64,000 bases of DNA from Onchidella celtica (taxonomy: Eukaryota; Mollusca; Gastropoda; Systellommatophora; Onchidiidae), in contig OZ007571.1 in assembly GCA_963931925.1 (NCBI GenBank), positions 40,065,550 through 40,129,549 of the forward strand. The letters are read 5' to 3'. A model generated the notes under the pieces. It was not told where the DNA came from. It did no database searches and worked only from the letters and a program-made list of their open reading frames with translations. A program made the position numbers and the translations under genes. Of the stretch, positions 1 through 11,710 are shown in pieces (the first letter of the stretch is position 1; every line of letters starts with the position of its first letter).

Positions 1-983
1 TGTAAGCAGAAAATGCATTAACGGCTGCTTATAATTGTGTGCAGTGGGCTAGATGTATTAAATTTAAATGCCACATAGTCTGTGCACAGAGTTAAAGCAT
101 TTCAAATGATCTGCTAACTTGACATATTATTCAGTGTAGAAAATTTAAAACATAATATACATCTCTTTCATATCAGCATTGAGTCTCATAATTCTAACAG
201 AATGTTTTCGGCACAAATTTCATAACTGCTACTTTAAAACTCCCGGTATGAAGTCGCTTTATGAATTATGCACTTTCTGCTGGCAGATAAATCAAGTAAT
301 TGGTGTCTGCAGTGTTGCCCATTAGTCAGGATACTCTCTGTTACAAATCAAAACAAGTGCTGATGTTCATGCATGCGTCTACAACACACATCACAGATTT
401 TACATATGATATGTTTTAAAACAGGGATGGGCAAACTTTTTCCACAGAAGACCACATCAGCATTAATGCTATGTAAAGTGTGAGTGCATTTAAAATTCAA
501 AAAAAAAAAAAAAAATATTAAAAAACAAACCGGTCAATAACATAACACATACTGTGTGTTTACATATTTTATTAAGATCTAATGTAGAATTAGTGTCAAC
601 TGTTTCTTCATATATTTTTGTCGAACTCATTGGCTGCATAAATTCCTCAGGTTGCGGCCCGCATTTCTTTTGTATAATGATACTACAAACTTGACTACTC
701 ACACAAATGCTCAAGTCCAAATTACTCTCATATAATATAAATCATAAGGCAAAGGTGTACAATTTAGAAAGCAAGATACGTCTAGCATGCATGCAAACTT
801 CAGGAATGAGCTCTTTTCCTCACACAGGATGAGATTTATACTTTTAATGGATCTCCATCACCACATAAGGTATAATCTCCATAAGAAAAAAGTTAGTTGC
901 CAATAACACTTTTGAAGTGAGGCAAGAAATGATAAGATAATTAATCAAACCCAGCATTACAACAGCCAAGAACTGAACATTAC

Positions 984-3900
984 CAGGACAAGCAAGATTG
1001 GGAAGAGAGATGCTAGTCTGTGTGGAAAGCTGCGGCTTGCCCGTCTGACTGGCTTGGCAAACGTTCTCCGTAGACAACGAGGGCATCACTAAAGTCAAAG
1101 GATGGCAGTCAAGAGTTCATTTGAGTAAGCTGATAATATTTTGTAAATCTGGCTACTGGCAGTGATATTTAAAGTTTACATGCAGCATGGGACAAAAACC
1201 TACGGCAAGTACTTCTGACTGTACATGCAGAGATCTATGTCATGATTATTTACTCTTGTATCAAAATGAAAAGGTTGAATGTTTTCAGTCCAAGTCTTAA
1301 CTGTAGGACTGCTTCAGTTTCTGAATGTCAGCAATTTGTGTTAAAAAAAACGACAAAAAAAAACTTACAACTATGAATATGTGTAATTATTCACAGAAAA
1401 AAGCGTGATGTTTATGCCCCTAAATTGGCAGTTGACAAATTAAGCATTTATCCATCTGACTGACAGACAACATGGAACACATTACACCTATGAAAAATTA
1501 CAGCTGAAAATTTCAATGTGCCAGTGAACAGGAAAAAGGCATTATGTTCACTGGATTTCAAAAGTAATAATGTTTTCCAAGTTTACTTCTCTTTTGAATC
1601 TGCATCTAACATTCACAGTGCTTCTTGGTCATACATCATACAAGCAAAAGAAAAGAAGACCAAATGAAGAAATAAAATAATTTCATGATGGTAATTAAAA
1701 TGTAGCACTTGCATGAATAAATTTTTTTCTTTAACATGATCAAGTGTTTTTTTTTCTTTGTTTTCTTTTAAAATCAAATTAATTGTAGGAAACATTTACT
1801 TAATAATTAGCATGTTCAGTAGCCCATGCATCCCAAAAGACATCAAAGAAAACTAAATAGCTGACATAAAATTAATGTGTGTCACTCCAAAAGCCAAAGG
1901 CAAGCAAGAATTACTTTTTAAACAGACATCTGAATTAAATCTCAAATTCAAGAAAAATTCAAGTTGTCTTTAATTGGCAAGTTTACTTCTTTGGGGGCAG
2001 TATATCCACTAAAACAGTTCAGTACATCAAGCCAATGCATATCAGCAACTCCAGCATGACACCTATTATTTCAGTGCATTGAGACATCATCAATGCCCTC
2101 AACAAAGACAAATTATGAGACAAAACAAGACTGCTCTGGACAGACGATAAAGAAATCAACTAATTTTCTTCAGAGAAACAAAATGATCACCACACAAGTC
2201 ATTAACATCACAAATATTTTTGTAAAGGTTGGTGCAAACTCCAACACTTCGTACATAACTGCATATTGCATGAAATGAGATACCAATGAAAAACACTTGA
2301 CTGTCTTAAAATGTTCACATTATGTTTTCTACCTCTGTTGTGTAAAAATGCATGCCCATGTAATCTGCTCAAGTGCTTCCGGATGAATGAACTAGCCAAG
2401 AAAACAAAAACTTTCTGATGCTTACAATAGTGTTTTGGAGGTGAGCCATGGAAGTTTAAGTAAAAGCGAAGATAATCAATAATTTTTTAAATTATATTTA
2501 TTCCTGGACTGACTGTGAGGCAAAAGAATATGTTCTTGATAAACATAAGCTGAAGGATTCAATTATCTTCAGAGGACCAGAAAATTTTATTTCATTCTTT
2601 TAAAACAACCTCAATTAAAAAAATAAAATAATATAAATCCTGCTAATTTTTCATTTCAAAACCTGTCACATGGAAATGGATCACAAGTTTAAAATATTAA
2701 CAGATGTTCATAATGGAATAGTAAACCCTACATCAATGAAGGAAATCCTCTTGCACCCATGCAAAATATGGTAGAAAAGATGGTAACATACCAGCTCTGG
2801 CAGGGACAGCACCATAGTGATTGTAGTTGGCACCTTCCGTCATGAGTGGTTGGTCATGGAGTGCTCCATTTAACACCGGCTCCTTTAAATTTTCCTGTGA
2901 AGGCCAAATGATTCCCATTTAACCCACTCAACAGCACCACAACCAATTGGATGTTTCCTTTCAGAAAACTCTAGCTAACATCACTTTATATCCACCTCTA
3001 CTCAGATGTTATTGAAAAAGGCAAAATCTGGAAAACGAACAAAACTCATAATTTCCTCTATTTACTATCTAACTGCTAGTAGCAGCTTTCACGGGTAAGA
3101 TTATATTCAAACATTATAAAATTCTGTTCATTCAGTTCAAGAAAATTCACTTTTTGCCATACTGAGGAAGACATCAAAATTTATTAAATGCTTGCCAGTG
3201 TAGAGGTGTTAATTATTGCAACAAGACCACAATGTCCATTTTAAATGTAATTAATTTATAGACTCCTGAGATGCCTGCTTCTGGGAAACTTTAGAATTTT
3301 GCCTATTATATACAAATAATTAAATTGAAATAAATTGTAACAAAAAATTAGCTCCTGTATTTGTATATTTTACAATGCTCTTAAGTAACTAGCTTAAAGT
3401 CTACAAACTATTTCAAGACTTCAATAACAGTCACATTATTATTCCATCATCAACTAGGATGTTACAATAATGTCGTCATCTTGATCGTAATCTGTGCACA
3501 GTTGAATTATGTCCTGCGTGTCAGGTCAATGTGTTTTAGTTAGGGAAGCATATTGTGTGCACTGTTAATTTTGTTAATTTAGTTAATTTATCAGTGTGTG
3601 TGTTATATGTGTGTGTGCGCGCTATGTATCATACTTTCTGCTTCTGTAACTGTATTGTTATGTATTCAATGATCAAAACAAATTTCCTTGTACAAGGACG
3701 AATAAAATTTATCTTATCTTATCTTATCTTATCTTATTATCAACACAAAATATGATTTCTCAGTGTCTCTCAAAATAAATATTTTATGTTTGAAGATATT
3801 GCAATGTAACTTGTGATAATAAATACATTTGGTTTCTCTATATATTATGCTAAATCTTTCATATGTTATTCCAGGCTTTAAAATTCCACATACAAGCATT

Positions 3901-6900
3901 TGATACATTTTTTCATAATACTATGCACCTGACAAACTGATTATTTATAGAGAAGTCAAAACAGCTAATAATGGCATTACCTTGGAAATTTGTAACTGCA
4001 CTATGGAATGTTTAATGGCCTCAATCATTGCCTGTAGAACAAAAACATATTCTGATAATTACCACAATTGAGCAACAATTCATGTAAAATAACGTATCTG
4101 AGTAAATGTTTAGCTTTCATGCAGATTTGTCAGTGACTGTAGCAAACGCCAATTTCATAGAAATCTTATTCTTGGGGTAACCTTTACAGAGCCTCACAGA
4201 GAAAGACAGCAGTGTTTTGACACACTCATGAAAGGAACTCAGAAAACTATCTAATACAAATATTGAGCGGCCTCGTGTTATTCAATACCATTCACAGTGA
4301 AGCAGGAAAAGAAATACTGATGTGGGCCATTTAGATTTTTGAAGAGACAATTTTACAAAATATACATTTAAGGTTTTTAATACTACTTACACCAAAAACT
4401 GGCCCTAACATTTAACTGTACAGGTAAAAAGGACATAATTATATCGAAGAGGAACAAAATGTTTATACAGTCAGTGCAAAGTTTTCAGCTTTTCCCTGCT
4501 TTTCAGAAGAATCTAATGTGAGCCCAATCCTTTATCAATGTTTCAGCTACCATCATGCACAAAAACTGTAGCTTGTATCCAGATATTTTATGTTGGGTGT
4601 GGTTGCTCCTGATATGACTGTACTTTACAAGTCTCCATTACAGATGATAACTAAAAAGTCAAATAATGAGATGATAAATATAACTGTTTCACTATACATC
4701 TTAAAAAATCAAATGTGCTAAAGGCAACTCACATCTGCTGTGACTTTAATGACATTGTACCGCTCTTTGTCCGCTTCACTTGGACACTCCTCAATTTTCT
4801 TTTCTAGAGCCTGAAAATATACAGGGCAAATGTTATACATGTGTATAGCACTAATAAACAAATATTCGTGCAGACAAATTATGAACTAAGAATTTTCACT
4901 GAAATGTATAAGCTTTCCACATGTCCATACGACACAGTTAATACCATAGTTCATGACTACGGTGAAATCAGGGGCACCCAACTGAATCTGATAAGGAGGA
5001 ATACATACCTCATTTTGTTCAATTAGAATCTGCAAGTATGCATCGGTTTCCATCAGCTTCTTCTCAAAGTCTTCTAATGTAGCACCACTCTCACCATCTC
5101 CTGACCTCTGCAACAATGATAAGACAGTCCCAACTAAACCACAAACCAAATTGAAATAAAGCTTTAACAAAGGTACTGAAAATAAAATTTAAAAATTAAT
5201 TGGCCTTTGATAGCTCTAAATGTAGACCGCCAGCACTCAAACTTCTGGTATTTTATATGCTCTAATCTGACCAGAACTCAGAGTAGTCAGATTATCTGAG
5301 AATTTAATTCATCAATGATATGGAATTCACTACCACTATCTCAGGTAAAGGGTAATACTGAATCACAACTGTCATGTTTCATGATTAACCATCAGAACAC
5401 TGGAGCTCAAAAAAAAAGTTAATGCTTTCAAGATGAAGAAAATAAAATCTTAACCTTCCCTTTCTGAACTCCTCATCCCCAGATTTTAAACTGACCTGGC
5501 CATTAACTTGACATATGGCACTTTCAAGAGCCTCTATCCAGCGTTCACGCTCTTCTTGATCTCGTGCTGCAGACAAAGTAATTATATTCTGAAATCAAGA
5601 GCTCAGTCTTGAATTATGCATGAAATCTCTATCTCACAATGTGACATGATTTGCTGCTTCAGTGTTTAAAAAAAACAACAATAAAACTTGTCAGCAAGTT
5701 CTGTGCAGCTTCACACAAAAAAAAATATAAAACATTTTTCTTCTCCAGCTTTGATTAATTCAAAATTGTTCAATTTCCATCATTTACTTGCATTTACTTG
5801 GGATTTTTCTCATATTTTTGTGCCTCTGGTCCTATTGAGGGGTAGGATCGAGTACTTAGTCTTCTCGGATAAGGACGAAAAAATTCAGAGGGCCCATGTG
5901 CACGCTGCGCACGTTAAAGATACCTTGGCAGTTGGAAATCGTAAAGAGCAGGCCGTACAGGCCGCTGCCCGGGCAAAATTGAAATTAAAATTAATAGATT
6001 AATTTTATCCCTATCTCTCTCCTCTCCCCACCCCCATTTGTAATTCATTATTAAATTTATAAATATTAATATATATTTCAAATGTTATTATAATACTTTA
6101 GAATTCAAGTTGTGAGTTGGGAACTGTTGTGAACTATTGTGCACCTAACAGGCTGCATTACAATTTGCTCTGAGATGGAGAGAGGTAGAGAGAATGAGAG
6201 AGAGAGAGAGGGTGAGAGAAAGAAAGAGCGAGTGAGAGAGATGCAAATCGAGAGAACAAGACTCTCTGTAAAGCGCCTAGAGCAAACTCATTTGGATTAA
6301 GCGCTATGTAAATGATCTCCACTATTATTATTATTATTACTTTGTGAATAAAAAAACTTCCTCTTCTGGCCTGTCATTTTATGCCTAGAACAGTAGACGT
6401 GCCATAACTCACCTTGAAAATGGAAGGTTTTATGATCAACTGTAATGGTAAACGTACTATCATCTTCATCATCAATGCCAATGACTGCACCCTGAGGGGA
6501 AATAAAAATTTCATTTTCATAATAATGCACGCAAAATTAAATTTCTGGTAAAAATTAGTGTTAGGAAATTGTGTATAAATTACCTAAATAATCTTATTAC
6601 TTGAAGAAAAATTTATAACACTGCAGTATACCCTTCTCTACTACTACTATGACAACAATTGTATGTATGACCTTCAAACTGTTTACATTAATTTTTTATG
6701 ATTATGAGACTTAAAGATAAGCAAAATGGTGTGACATGTCTTGTCTTAAAGGCTGCATTTAATAATTTTTAGAAACTCATGCATGGGCCAGCTAGTGGGA
6801 CATAACTGTCACAAGTACCACAATCAATACATCATCTGGTGAAACAGAATCATCCACCACCATTCACAGAGGTAAATAAAACACCAACTCCTAATTTTTT

Positions 6901-9900
6901 AACATCACCTCTCTCACACTCGACAAAATGAATATTTGTTGTAATGTGATAATTTATTTGCCATGGACATTTCAGACTAATATTTAATGTACTACAGAAC
7001 CATAAAATGCATTCACAAACTTTTCAGGCTGTTGTAAATATAATAAAGTTATCTAAGTTAATTTATGCTGTCTTGGATACTTGGAACACAATACTGATTG
7101 TGGTCCTGAAATAACTGGGTCAAATTTAAACGTTTGTCATGGATAGTGCTGTGATTTGAATGATATTTCCTGACGCACTGAAAATAAATATGCTTCTTAA
7201 GGTGCAGCACCTTCGTCCTTGACCATGTCCAGCAAAATTCTGAATCTTGATGCAGGAACAGAATTTTTGCCTTTACAATAAAAATGTGATGAATGAGATG
7301 GAGAGACAAAAAGGCATTTCATTTAAAACTTAGTTTTTACCTTCAGTCGCACACAACCTCGCCTCGAGCCTTTAACCATCTTGTCCTTAGACTGAAAATA
7401 TGAAAAGCAAGGGTCAAGTAAATAAACACAATTTTAAGTTAGAAAATTTCTCAAGCTTAGCTTTTTAAATGACCTGTGACCTTTTACCCCATTTTCAGTG
7501 ACGCATGCACAGGGATTTTGAAAAAATGTGGCCACACTTTTTTGTGACTGATCTTTAGAGCAAATTCCCCCCCCCCCCCCCCCCCCCAATGAACTGAATC
7601 GAATTACATATGAATACCCTTAGAAGAAGATACTCAATAGGAAATATTCCAGATCATCTATCACTGCATGTATTTAATTATGTGTATCAGTGTTTCTTTT
7701 GTGGATAGCTCAAACACAGGACAATTTTAAATGAAATAAAAAGAGCAAACAATGAGCCAAAGTACAGTTGAGTTACATTAATTCTTTCAAGACAAGTTGT
7801 TGTTTTTTTTTAACCTGATAAACAAAAGACAGTAAACTGAATGGTCCATCATCGAATTTTAAATACTGTCCACAAAACAAATACAGACTTTAAAGGGAAA
7901 TCATTTAAATTCAGTAAGCTAATGAAAACATCCTTAAAATTGTCGAGTTTCATCCTTTAACAAGAAACATTATCAAGGTCTTCCGCACAGGTCCATAACC
8001 TAAAGTCTAAATTTGGCATGCACTCCACATATTTTTCAAGTTTTCTATTGTGTTTCAAACAACTTGTTATGGCTCAATGTTTACTCAAAGAATTCGACCA
8101 TAAATTAAATACAAATTACATTTCATAAAACTCTTGCCCGCAGTTCTTGCAAAAAAATGCAAAATCAAGGTTGGATCTGTAGCCTGACACAGTCACCTTC
8201 AGGGAGAAGTGCTACTTGCTAACCAGTTCAAGTTTACCTGTAGCGATGATGACTTAAATCCCACTCAAACTACTGAAGCAAGGTACAATAACAATTTACA
8301 ATAGGCATATATAATGCAACTTGATTAGTAACTTCATTCAGTCACAAGAGTTTGCTGTCCATCTGCACCCCATAAAGGTACAATTATTTCCAAGATTATA
8401 AATGCACATGCCTTTGAATTGATATCCTACCTGGACTGCAAGGGGTATAGGCGAGGAGTTCCTTTTAGTTAGGCATACAGCAAGGGCATTTCAAGTACCC
8501 AATTTTTAAGTGTCCATGTGTGGAGGATTGCCAAGTCCCAGGCAAGTTAATCCTCACATGGATGTTTTGAGAGTTAAAATACACGGCTCAGCAATTAACT
8601 ACCAGAATAGAGAATGCATGCCTGACTAAATCTGTGTATCTCATATGGTAGGGCCCATGTCAAAACCTCGCACACTTGAAAATGTCACACAGGTCTAAAA
8701 ACACAAAATAAATTATTGGTTCCTTTACTCACACACAAATTACTGCCATGTATGCAAAGCTATTCAGGGTATTTTCATAACTATGTGCTTTCAATTCAAA
8801 GTAACAAAACTGGTATTGACCAAATAATGACCAATTTAACCAAATAATTTTGTTCATGCTGTTACAACAATAATACTGGGAAAAATATGAATGTACAATT
8901 GTACATTGTTTTTCTGAAGAGTAATAAATGAAGCTGTAACATCACAAAAAAATGCCCAGGTTCAAGCACACAGGCTCAGTACTCCTTCCCTTTTTAGAGT
9001 TGAGAATATGGCAGGAGGACCCTCTGGGTTACATTACACAACTTTAATTGGGCACATATATATATTTCATGCTCTATCGCCAATGCCTGAAGAGTAATCC
9101 ATCCAGAGGACTAACTTGCCAGGCTGACCCCTGTGATCCTCCTGTTCATGGACGCTCCCAAAGTCACATCCTTGTAGTATCCTTATTATGTGACTCAAAT
9201 GGAACTCCTATCAAGAATATTCTTTTAACTGACCAGCAGATGCAAACAGCTTCCATTTTGCAACCCCTTTTCCCAAAAGACCAAAGATGAACAAAATTAT
9301 ACAAAGGTGGTGGTGACACTACAGGACAGGAAAGGCACTTAAGTTAGACTGTATTCATGTTTCAGACGAGGTGATAAACATGTCTGGGTAAAAGTGCAGT
9401 ATAACCCCCCAAACTTTTCTGGCGCAGGTCATGTGTGTTTTGGCTGTTCTGTCAAGTGCGCGCCTTCCCAATTTCATTTTAACCCTCACCCTGCGATGGG
9501 CGTACCCATACGGCATCAACTTTCCATGCATTCACTCTGCACAGGCGCACCAATACGACATGGTCAAGCTGACCGCGCAGCACACAAGCCGTATTTTCAC
9601 GGTCAGGTGACTGACCTCTTTGAGACATAACCCTACACTACAGTCTTATTGCTCACTGTATCTCTTCTAAATCAAAGACATTGTGACAAGGTCATGTTAA
9701 CCAGTGAACCACTGGTCAGAATCACAAAGACTAAGCTTTCAAAGGCTCTCCCCACACTATCAAAAGATGTAACATTGACATGCCAACTGTTGCTCAACAA
9801 ATTTGCAGTATTATCTCACTTTTTTCACAAGCTGACCACCATCTATCTGGTTTGGATTAACCAATCAGAAACAAGTTCTAAAATGATCTTTGCCCCAAAT

Positions 9901-11304
9901 GCCCACATTGGTTTATTAGTATGTAAATACGTGTCAATCAGAATGAAACCATTTGTTTAGGGTTTGGGAGCGCGTGGCTAGTTATCATGCTTCATTCTCA
10001 CGAAAACTACAGTTGTCAGTTTGGAATTTCATAAGTCAGATCATTGGATAGAGACTGACAGACAAAGATTTTGCTGGTTAATTAATTGATTATCAAGCAT
10101 GACAAGGCATAGCAGCTAATGTTTTCATATCGACCAAATACAAACCGAATGAGAGGTCCTCCGCCCGTTCGCGCCAGTCAAGAAAACACACTAAAGAGGG
10201 GACTTTTGAGCGGGCTTATCAAAAGATTGGGTTTACTATTTGTATGGGACAAAGAAAGAAGAAAGAAAACGAAAGCGCGGGTTAAGGGACGTCTTCATTA
10301 TAATAATGTTTGTTAACTTTTTGGTAAGTGGCACGGACGGTGGGAAGACCTTCCAACCGAACCACGTGGACAGCGGTAGTCACCGGTAGTGTGGTCATCG
10401 TACATCGGCAAGGGTCAGTGCAACCCAGATAAGATTCTCCATGAGTAAGGTCACTGACTGGACAGCGGGCTTTAAGCCGTCGCGCACTGGGTGAGTATTA
10501 AAAAATCAGCTTAGACTTTAGTCGGAATTCTAGGCAGCCAATTACTGAGCCAGGATTTTACCATAAAAAACATGCCTACAGATGACTATCTCGCTCCTAA
10601 AGTCGCGTCCTTATGGGGATCCTATTAGTAGACTAATACACCCCCCCTCCCCCCCCCCAATTTGGAAAATGAATCATAACGGAGGGAGTTGGTTTAGCTC
10701 CGGGAATAGCGGAACACGGATGACCAGAAAATGGGGGGCTAAACTGCACTTCAGTCCACATCTGCACACAAAATCGAATGGCAAAATAATCGGAAGGAGT
10801 TCCGTACTCGAGCGCCAAAGACCAGAAACTAACTAAAAGAGATGATACATAGCTACCCCGGGGGCTTTCCCTGATATGTCAGTCTGTCTACTGCCCAGAC
10901 GAACATCGACCTACGGCCTCGATGATACAAACTGACTAGACCCTCACGTCGTTACTTATCAATCTGACAATCTGACAAAGTGGCGCTCGAGTAAGGTACT
11001 CCTCCCAAATAATCTTCGCAAGATCATAAAAGAGATCATCTACACTAGATCAAGAAAAGATGTATCGTAATCGGGCTTATATGTGCCACTCCCCTTTCTC
11101 GTATAAGTTTCCTTTTAATTCATACTGTGGTACAATTGAGTTCAGTCATCACAACTCACAAGAAAGATAAAACTAACAAATTTTATTAGTTACCGTGTAA
11201 TACGACAATATTCCCGACGCATGATCCAAGACAAACCAGCGATATTGCCACCCTTTCATGACGTTAGTCCACTTACTCAGTGGACCTTCCATCTTGGCTG
11301 CCAT
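984..11304 (-). CDS. OSBPL9: Oxysterol-binding protein-related protein 9, N-terminal part (gene continues off the left edge)
   Basis: Nine exons read on the minus strand, listed from the start codon: 11194-11304, 7341-7391, 6413-6491, 5496-5566, 5009-5107, 4733-4810, 3981-4031, 2792-2894, 984-1088. All junctions are GT-AG and phases agree, giving 249 residues plus one base. The protein opens [19 protein letters not shown], close to vertebrate ORP9. Residues 1 to about 105 form a PH domain, including [19 protein letters not shown] in exon 3 and [13 protein letters not shown] in exon 4. Residues about 115-180 match the helical segment ([20 protein letters not shown]). The Ser/Thr-rich linker follows in the last two exons. 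Known of the family: ORP9 binds PI4P through its PH domain and exchanges sterol or lipids for PI4P at ER-Golgi contacts through a C-terminal ORD domain. The FFAT motif and ORD are not in this window. Recognition comes from remembered family sequence. The last two exons are weakly conserved, so their placement rests on splice sites and phase. Confidence 0.93.
3540..3737 (+). mobile_element. LINE 3' end relic with (TTATC)n tail
   Basis: AATTTCCTTGTACAAGGACG followed by AATAAAATTTATC and (TTATC)n at about 3703-3737 resembles the terminal hairpin and short-repeat tail of several CR1/L2/Rex-type LINEs. No coding part remains. It lies in OSBPL9 intron 7. Confidence 0.45.
5820..6341 (+). mobile_element. 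SINE or LINE relic with an L2/V-SINE-type 3' tail, in OSBPL9 intron 3
   Basis: The 3' end reads TGTAAAGCGCCTAGAGC, then AAGCGCTATGTAAATG and (ATT)n, the tail of L2-type LINEs and their partner SINEs. Upstream, CACGCTGCGCACGTTAAAGA, CTTGGCAGTTGGAAATCG and AGCAGGCCGTACAGGCCGC match a body I remember from invertebrate and fish repeats of this kind. A GA-rich tract at 6170-6260 lies within it. No tRNA head is evident. Confidence 0.6.
7392..9482. other. OSBPL9 intron 1, proximal part: nothing recognised
   Basis: About 2.1 kb of AT-rich sequence between exon 2 and the piggyBac-like element. Apart from the poly-C run I see no exon, known repeat end or RNA gene. Short frames (for example 9048-9290) lack coding signs. 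Confidence 0.6.
7568..7589. repeat. Poly-C tract
   Basis: About 22 consecutive C in OSBPL9 intron 1. A similar run with (CT)n follows at about 45437-45466, and a poly-G run of about 20 at 52562-52580. Exact lengths in assemblies are unreliable. Confidence 0.8.
9483..10497. mobile_element. piggyBac-like non-autonomous element (copy 1)
   Basis: Flanked by TTAA (9479-9482, 10498-10501). The termini CCCTCACCCTGCGATGGGCG and, inverted, TACTCACCCAGTGCGCGACG match imperfectly. 9550-10130 aligns with the related copy at 58751-59521, for example through CACTGTATCTCTTCTAAATC. There is an extra segment at about 10140-10330. No transposase frame. It lies in OSBPL9 intron 1. Confidence 0.65.
10792..11006. 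mobile_element. hAT-like MITE with 8-bp target duplication (copy 1)
   Basis: The 215-bp unit is flanked by a perfect AAATAATC (10784-10791, 11007-11014). Termini are GGAAGGAGTTCCGTACTCGA and, inverted, GGGAGGAGTACCTTACTCGA, both running into GCGCCA. Eight-base duplications are the hAT hallmark. It lies in OSBPL9 intron 1, 188 bp from exon 1. Confidence 0.8.
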
Positions 11305-11710
11305 TATTCTGTAAATTGAAAATTGGAATGGATTATGTTTATGCCAATTATCAAATGACAAATTCACCCTTAATGAAAATGATAAAAAAAATAGACACAA
11401 TTAATAATTCATATTTTGTTATTGAAAATACACATAGATCACAAAATATTTAATTTCTTAGTTTTATTTTACCTAATCCAAACCTTATATAAAAAGCACC
11501 TAATGCCGGAAGTTTTGATTGTATCAAAATTTCAGTAAACCAATGAAATGTGAGGATATCCCATTGCTATTAATAAGCTACCAATCAACGAAAGGAAATA
11601 GTTTTCAAGCTTGTAGTGATTGTTTTCGTTTTGTTGTGTGTGAATTTTCGAAGATCAATAGGCTCATCGACTGAAATGTACTACTCTGTTAAGTGACACA
11701 AACTGAAACT
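11305..11710. promoter_or_regulatory. Shared bidirectional promoter between OSBPL9 and DEPDC1
   Basis: The OSBPL9 start codon (11302-11304, minus strand) and the DEPDC1 start codon (11711-11713, plus strand) face away from each other across 406 bp. No room exists for separate distant promoters unless unseen 5' exons are present. CCAAT boxes lie at 11540-11544 and 11581-11585, and no clear TATA box is near either start. Inference: both genes start transcription within this gap. Confidence 0.7.
11647..11652 (+). promoter_or_regulatory. CHR-like site (TTCGAA) downstream of two CCAAT boxes
   Basis: TTCGAA matches the cell-cycle genes homology region consensus TTYGAA. It sits about 60 bp before the DEPDC1 start codon, with CCAAT boxes 66 and 107 bp upstream. 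Vertebrate mitotic genes repressed by DREAM and activated by MuvB-MYB/FOXM1 often pair a CHR near the start with upstream NF-Y boxes. A six-base match can be chance. Confidence 0.35.

Noticed and set aside
423-680. CAGGGATGGGCAAACTTTTT and a distant GGTTGCGGCCCGC, suggestive of a hAT end
   Set aside because: No opposing terminus or 8-bp duplication found; too little to call an element.
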